Assembly (NCBI GenBank): GCA_963965975.1
Contig: OZ014413.1
Location: forward strand, 6,145,501-6,209,500
DNA: 64,000 nucleotides
Direction of reading: 5' to 3'
Origin: Xestospongia bergquistia
Lineage: Eukaryota; Porifera; Demospongiae; Haplosclerida; Petrosiidae
Shown: positions 58,303-64,000 of the stretch, piece after piece
Numbering within the stretch: position 1 is the stretch's first letter
How the letters are laid out: each line of letters begins with the position of its first letter
Position numbers and translations under genes: made by a program
The notes under the pieces: model-generated
Seen by the model: the letters and a program-made list of their open reading frames with translations, nothing else
What the model was told of the DNA's origin: nothing
Database searches by the model: none

Positions 58303-61300
58303 GATCCCGGAAATATCAAAGTTTGCCCACTATGTTCATTTATGGTACCAAGCCTCATGTACTTGCTTAAACATGTTCGAGAAGTCCATGCACACAGACC
58401 TGGATTTTGTATCACCTGTTGTCTCGGTGGTTGTCGAAAACAATTTAGAAAATTCGAAGTTTACAGAAATCATGTGTATGATTTTCATACGGATTCTGAG
58501 CCTCTTATTCAATGTTCTACCTTTCAAGATCAGGATGACCCTGATCGTTGGTTGAATTGTGAAACTGACTCATTCCATGACCCAGAGATGATCTCATCCA
58601 TTCTGTATTCAAAGAAAAGGGCTGCTGCTACATGGATTTTAAAAGTCCAAGAGATGTACAAACTACCTCAGTCCACAATGGAACAAATTCTTAAGGATGT
58701 AACTGGTTTTTTTCAAAATATACTCATGGACCTGCATGATGAATTGAAATCGATCTTGTCAAATTCTGGTATTGACCACACACGGCTTCAGGGATTTGAC
58801 CAGTTATTTAGTGCTAACTCCTTCTATACTAATCCATTTTTGGGATTAGAAACTCAGCATGCACAGCTGAAATATTACAAAGAGTCGTTGAATTTTGTGG
58901 TAAGAAGTATTATAATAAGATATTTGTATTGGTCAGTACTATCTTTATGTTCATGTTATTTACAAGGAGCAAGAGCCAATTCTTCTTGGCACTGAAAGAC
59001 AGTGGACAGGGAGTGGGAAAAAGAGAAGACATGCTGAAGTGTGAGAAGAAATGATGTATATTCCTTTATCGAAAACCATTAAGTCCCTCTTTTATAATCT
59101 TGATGTTGTGAGAATGGTATGTTCATAAGTAAATATGTACACTTTTAGAAAACACATTATTAAATATTTTATCTTTAGGTTGAGATGGGCCATAATTCAG
59201 ATGATGGAATTATTAGAGACTATTGTGATGCCACTATGTTTTCAAAACATCCCCTCCTAGCATTAGACTCAAACTTTCTTCAGATATTTTTATATTATGA
59301 TGATTTAGAGGTACGTAACCCACTAGGTTCAAAACGTATTATCCACAAGCTGGGTAAGTTATTTATTCATCCTTGTGATTTAATTTACAGTCTATCTCCA
59401 CCTCTATGCAATATAGCTGTATTTTTTTTGTCCTTGGAAACCTTCCTCCTTTATTCCGCTCAAAGGTGAACCGGATTCAACTAGTAGCTATTGTAAAGAG
59501 TGAACTTTTGAAGAAGTATGGTGCTAACAAAATTTTGAAGCCTATTATAGAAGACATAAAGAAATTGGTGAGCAATCACATCTACTGTATCTTGTTAATT
59601 TCTTGTTGACTCTTTTATAGGAAACAGGATATATGTTTCAGATCAGAGGACAGCCTCAAATGAAATGGGGAACTCTATGTTTGGTTCCTGCTGACAACTT
59701 GGCAAGCAATATATTAGGCGGCTTTAAAGGTTCCACTGCCCATAGAGGTTGTCGTCACTGCCTTGCTCTACCATCTGACATTCAGTCAATATTCACTGAA
59801 TCCAAACTTATATTACGTAACCCTGATGAACACAAAGCTAACTGTGATGAACTTGACAAAGCAACTAGTCAACGAGACTGAGACAAACTATTTGGGATCA
59901 ACCAGAGGTCAATTTTGGATGAGTTACTGTACTTCAAAGTTTGTTCAGGAGCCCTTGTACAGGATGTCATGCATGATGTCCTTGAAGGTACAAAAGCATA
60001 CTTGCTTATTCATTTAATTAAAATCTTCTATATGTATTCTTGAGTATGAAACAAAAGAACTCCTTCAGTAACACATAGACAAAGATGGTTACTACTCTTT
60101 AGAGTATCTAAACCAACAAATAACTGGCTTTGAATTAGGATTGATGGAGATGAAGAATCGACCATCAACTATTGCTTTATCTACTCTACGAAGTAATGAT
60201 CACAAACTGAAGCAAGAAGGTAACAAAAGTTTCAACATCATGTTTATTTTTTTGACTTTACTACTTTGTAGCTGCACAAATGTGGTTGCTAGGAAGGGTT
60301 CTACCATTGATGGTTGGGGACAAGGTTCCTAGTGATGATGAATTTTGGATCAATTATTTGGACTTATTGGAGATTGTTGATATCCTAATGGCCCCAGAGC
60401 TCACTGAAGATGATGTAGCTAATCTAGCAACATTAATTTCTGACCACTGTCAACAGTTCAAGCTACTGTATCCTAATGCCTCCATCACTCCTAAAATACA
60501 CTATGTTGTGCATATGCCAAGGTTGATTCTTGAGTGAGTTTATGCAAATAACAAGTTCAGACAGACATATACATGTATGCAAATTTTATATTTTTAACAG
60601 ACTTGGACCACTAAGACAACACAGGACAATGCGTTTTGAATCAAAACATTCCTATTTCAAAAAAAATCACTCAAAGTGTTGGTAACTTCATCAATCTACC
60701 ATACACTCTGGCCATGCGTCATCAGAAACTTCAGTGCTACCATAGGATGAATAATTTTGAGTATCATTCTGGAACATTGGATGTTGGTCCAGCTGAATAC
60801 ATAATTTGTCATTTGCTATCATTTTCACCCCATTCATCTAGGTGACATTGTGTCTGCTTTGGTTGCTCCACCAGAGTTAGTTGAGTGCTCAGGAGATATT
60901 ACAAGGTTATTATGATTACACTGTTTGAATCTCCTACCTATGTGTACTAAAGTCCCTCCCTTCCTAACAAGTGACTTGGCTATGAGACTAGCTATATATG
61001 TTGTTGTAAATTTAGAATTGCCTTGATTTGGCATCAAGTACTTATAAGGTTATTTTGTGATTCTTTATTACAAGGTTGTATGGGTGTCCATTGACGGCAC
61101 ATTGTACAAGAAGTTTTGTGCCTTGGTGGTGAAGATGGACACAGATTATCCTGTGTTTGGGAAGCTGCTCAATATATTTGTCATTGATTTTAATGAAGTT
61201 TATTTTGAAGTGCAAGTTTTAAACACATTAGAATTCAATTATCACTATCATTGTTTTCTTATTCAAATGTCCTCAGTTAAATCCACAGTCAAATACAATG

Positions 61301-61395
61301 ACCTTTTTTCATTCCAACCACATCATATTAGAACAATGCCTGTTTGTCATTCAGTCATACACTGTATAGTTCCTAAATATTATTTCACATCATGA
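58300..61395 (+). pseudogene. C2H2 zinc-finger CACTA-like transposase gene
   Basis: Exons: 58300-58899, 58967-59116, 59179-59353, 59391-59567, 59621-59987, about 60047-60219, 60270-60534, about 60600-60840, 61057-61395. Two C2H2 fingers at the start (CPLCSFMVPSLMYLLKHVRE-VH; C-x4-C..NHVYDFH), then IIRDYCDATMFSKHPLLALD, LQIFLYYDDLEVRNPLGS, MKWGTLCLVPADNLASNILG, TAHRGCRHCLALP, DVMHDVLEG (candidate catalytic Asp, comparable to LDVMH of plant Tnp2), MWLLGRVLPLMVGDKVPSDD, LGPLRQHRTMRFESKH and a C-terminus with PVFGKLLNIFVID. Lesions: TGA 59042-59044, TGA 59879-59881, TAA 60069-60071, and an extra A in the run at 60659-60666. The Tnp2 link is by motif order only. Confidence 0.65.
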
Positions 61396-61529
61396 TTTTA
61401 ATAAATTAATAATAATTAATTTTAATAAATGAATTAATAATAAATTATTAATAATAATTTATGATAATTAAGATTTATGAGTTAGAAAAGTAAAAGGCAG
61501 AGTAAATCATATCATCATTGACCAATTGT

Positions 61530-61653
61530 TATGGTGAATGCATGTGTTTTACACCTAACTGCTTTACTTTACAACCTAAGGTAGATTTACACCCCTAAAT
61601 CAAGAATAAGTTACACTCTGGTATACGATATTTACACCCCATTTTTAACAGTG
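61530..61653. repeat. right subterminal and terminal repeats of copy III
   Basis: TTACACC, TAGATTTACACCCC, TTACACTC, TTTACACCCC words then TTTTTAACAGTG: inverted relatives of the left end. Confidence 0.6.
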
Positions 61654-61720
61654 TAACTAACACTATTTGATAGAACACATCTATGTACAGACAAAACATT
61701 AGCATGTATATAATTGTAAT

Positions 61721-61798
61721 ATTAAATATAATTAGTTGATATCTATAATGATTAAGTAATAACTTAATTATTATAGATATCAGCTAATTATATTTAAT
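61721..61798. repeat. near-perfect palindrome
   Basis: Arms of about 37 bp (ATTAAATATAATTAG.TGATA outer part) with two mismatches and a 3-4 base loop. It lies 68 bp outside the transposon end. It could be a tiny MITE or a cruciform-prone site. Confidence 0.6.
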
Positions 61799-61799
61799 C

Positions 61800-62285
61800 A
61801 GAACACATGCAGTTGATTACCATAGTTAATCATGTTGTAAAGATCCATCATGTTTATGACTTTCTTTACAGTTTCTACCTTTCTGCAAGTTTAAAAGATA
61901 TGTTGTGTCAATGAAGACAAAATCAACTTGACCTACAAAAGGAATTTGAAACTCTAATCTTCTATTTGACTTCTATTTGTTTATTTTATTTGACACACAA
62001 AATATTGTTTTATTTATATTAATTATTATTGAGTGTTATAAAATATAAGATATGTTTACACAAACAAAAAAAAAAGAGAAATTATTAGAAAAAGATTTAA
62101 AGATAAGAAAACAAGTAACTTTGGCTGCAAAACATGCCATTTCACATCTTTAGTAAACATCTCATTATATTTAGAGATGTTATTAAGATACTACAACACT
62201 GTAATAATTAATAGCTGTACATAATTATACTTGAAATCCTTAACCACTAAGACATTGAAGGAAACCAAGCATCACTATCTGGATA
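61800..62285. other. no gene seen
   Basis: AT-rich spacer before the beta-helix relic. Confidence 0.3.
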
Positions 62286-62289
62286 TTAT

Positions 62290-63105
62290 GTCTATGTAGT
62301 TTCATATCCATCAACAAGAAAAATAAAATAATTATGTTTTTAATTGGAATCTGTCAACATATACAAATAAGGAATTATAAATATAGATGTTGTATCCCCC
62401 TCTTTTTTACACCAGCCTCTTTACATTTTAAATATCAACTGAATCACAATAAATGGATCAGCAGTAAAAACTAGTAATCTTTGTTCAGTATATAGTGGAA
62501 ATTTCATGTGATATTATATTCTAGTGGGTCATGCAGTCTTTAACAACAACACAGGTATTTAAAAAGCAACTATTATGTGAACAGAAAATAGTATCATTTA
62601 TCTCACACAAGGATTTCAAGGTAACCTTACAAAAAACATTGTTCCGTCTAGTGGAGAAGCTAAAAATGATCCTAGTAATGTATTTGATATATACCTTCTG
62701 CACATTTAAAGTTAATACTAGACAGTATATATGATGATATACTAAGGTTGTTTGAAAATAGTAAAGCATTAGTCACTGGTAACTTTGTCTTTTTATCAAT
62801 ATTCAAATTGTATAACTGCAGCATGGACAATCCTTATGTAAACTCTAAATGGTTGCTGACATTTACAAAACCATTTTAAATTAATAGCAATCAACATTTT
62901 TGAACTTCCTGCTACAAATACTCCAGTAATCCTAAATATATGTCACTGACATAATTCTGGTATGTTGTATACATCTGGTTCATTTCCAGGGCATACAGTT
63001 AATTTTCAATGGCTTCTATTAATGTTTTAGGTCACCATAGTTAATAGTATTGGTACAATTGTCTTCACAGCCGTTATTGCTGTAAGATCACTTTAATAAA
63101 AAAGT
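62290..63105 (+). pseudogene. beta-helix membrane protein relic, mid-ectodomain
   Basis: Plus-strand pieces follow residues of the 51.7 kb paralogue in order: SYPSTRKIK and LESVNIYK (about 62300), LVGHAVFNNNTGI and IIYLTQGFQGNLTKNIVPSS (62520-62650), YTFCTFKVNTRQY (62690), FENSKALVTGNFVFLSIFKL (62755), FELPATNTPVILNICH (62900), SGSFPGHTVNFQWLLLMF (62975), VNSIGTIVFTAVIAV (63040). Stops and frame changes are frequent. The Cys-rich and membrane parts do not follow; the minus-strand EGF relic begins instead. Confidence 0.6.
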
Positions 63106-63109
63106 TTAA

Positions 63110-63830
63110 AATCTCATCAAATTTACTAAGTATTTTAATTGACCCTGCAGGTGTAATTATCATACAAAGTTCAGTGTAACAAGTACAACAATAGCCTCCA
63201 ATAATATTAGTACAGATCTGATTACAACTGGATAGTCCTTCTGAACATTCATCAATTTTTAAATAGAAGTATAATAGTATCATTACAACTTATATAACTT
63301 ACCATCACATGTTCTACCATTACTAGCCAGTCTATACCTGACTTATGAGTATAATAGAAAGAACTATTAAAATGTTGACAAATATGGTCACAGACATTTG
63401 GATTGGCAGCACAATCATTAGCAATACCTGTATATGCACATCTATAATTTTTTAATGTCAGTTACTGACTGGAATGTCAATGTCCATCTCTATCAAGTTT
63501 ACATTAATTGTTACATTGACAGTATTAAGATACTTAATTAATACACTCTTGATCACAACCACCACTGTTATTATCACAATCATTAATACCAGAACATTTG
63601 AGTCCATTGTATAACTGATAACCTGGTCCACAATCACAGACATAACTTCCATATTAGTGTTATAACCAGCAGTGTTAACAAAGATGAGTACCATTTGTAC
63701 ATTTATTGATATCTAAAGAAATGCTTGATATCTAAAGCATAATAGTTCCATTTCTTTGTTACTTTATTGACATCACCATTAGAACAATTAGTACACACAG
63801 TTGTGTTAGCTAATAAAACAAAAAAAAATC
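63110..63830 (-). pseudogene. calcium-binding EGF-repeat gene relic
   Basis: Minus-strand blocks: IxKCTNGTHLC (about 63710), then GSYVCDCGPGYQLYNGLKCS and GINDCDNNSGGCDQECIN (63650-63535), IANDCAANPNVCDHICQHFN (63430-63370) with LASNGRTCDG one frame off, and IDECSEGLSSCNQICTNIIG then GYCCTCY (63260-63190). The D-x-(D/N)-E-C starts and six-Cys spacing are those of cbEGF repeats found in extracellular matrix and receptor proteins. Several stops (after THLC and ECIN) and a frameshift show decay. The 5' part may lie beyond the window end. Confidence 0.5.
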
Positions 63831-64000
63831 TTAGTTTAAAAAGTTTATAAAATAACATTAGCAGACTCATGCATGCAAAATGTAGAAGCATTATCATATA
63901 GGCCACAGCTATGTCCTCCAAATAAATAAACATTAAAATGCCTCTCATATCCATAAACATACAATTAAAATATATTTATCCATTTCTTATCATACCTTAA

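Larger units (their letters stand above)
56012..61653. mobile_element. CACTA/EnSpm-like transposon with SAM-protein and zinc-finger transposase genes (copy III)
   Basis: Left end TA|CACTGTTAAAACAAGGGTGT (56012). Right end, read inward, TA|CACTGTTAAAAATGGGGTGT (61653). The 2-bp TA flank may be the target duplication. Subterminal GGTGTAAATCTA words recur inverted near both ends (about 56088 and 61590). CACTG termini, short duplication and subterminal repeats are CACTA/EnSpm traits. Two divergent multi-exon genes fill the interior. Both carry disabling lesions, so this copy is immobile unless helped in trans. Confidence 0.7.

Overview
This is an AT-rich metazoan-type window: spliced genes with GT-AG introns, AATAAA signals, and no operons, tRNA, rRNA or CRISPR array that I can see. 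The two gene families that fill it, large proteins joining a right-handed beta-helix ectodomain to a multi-pass membrane tail and heavily duplicated POT/PTR2-like transporters, suggest a marine demosponge such as Amphimedon queenslandica. That identification is inference from family content and base composition, not from a search.

Only one long gene is intact: an intronless 1258-residue beta-helix membrane protein (25851-29627, +). Just upstream lie partial, partly inverted copies of its C-terminal half and three tandem copies of its promoter-proximal sequence. A full-length paralogue (51740-55549, -) is broken by two frameshifts and one stop, and further relics lie at 45.5-46.0, 50.7-51.4 and 62.3-63.1 kb. 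The POT-like family has about a dozen copies or pieces (1-411, 1.5-2.6, 3.4-4.2, 5.2-6.3, 9.3-9.7, 15.6-16.1, 18.8-20.1, 21.0-21.3, 30.7-31.4, 40.1-41.6, 42.6-42.8, 43.8-44.1, 45.3 kb). Most carry stops, frameshifts, internal deletions or local inversions.

Transposable elements account for most of the rest. The main find is a 5.6 kb CACTA/EnSpm-like element (56012-61653). It has CACTG termini, a TA duplication, subterminal GGTGTAAATCTA repeats, and two divergent genes whose first possible ATGs overlap in one CATG. The plus-strand gene encodes a C2H2 zinc-finger, transposase-like protein and the minus-strand gene a SAM-domain protein. A second copy (about 31.7-35.7 kb) appears to have a PIF/Harbinger element nested inside its SAM-type gene. 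Deleted or C-terminal pieces of the same family lie at 7.7-9.3, 17.7-18.5 and 20.2 kb. Others are a Penelope-like retroelement with a GIY-YIG domain (44.1-45.2 kb), a decayed hAT transposase (37.0-38.2 kb), five copies of a palindromic MITE with 4-bp A/T target duplications, and a 253-bp hAT-like MITE with a perfect 8-bp duplication nested in one of them.

The layout reads as an accessory region where two families expand by segmental duplication and decay under transposon insertion. Smaller relics are a ubiquitin-protease-like box (12.6 kb), an unrecognised acidic multi-exon stretch (9.7-10.9 kb) and calcium-binding-EGF exons (63.1-63.8 kb). All relationships were judged by eye from translations and repeated DNA; no percentages were computed.
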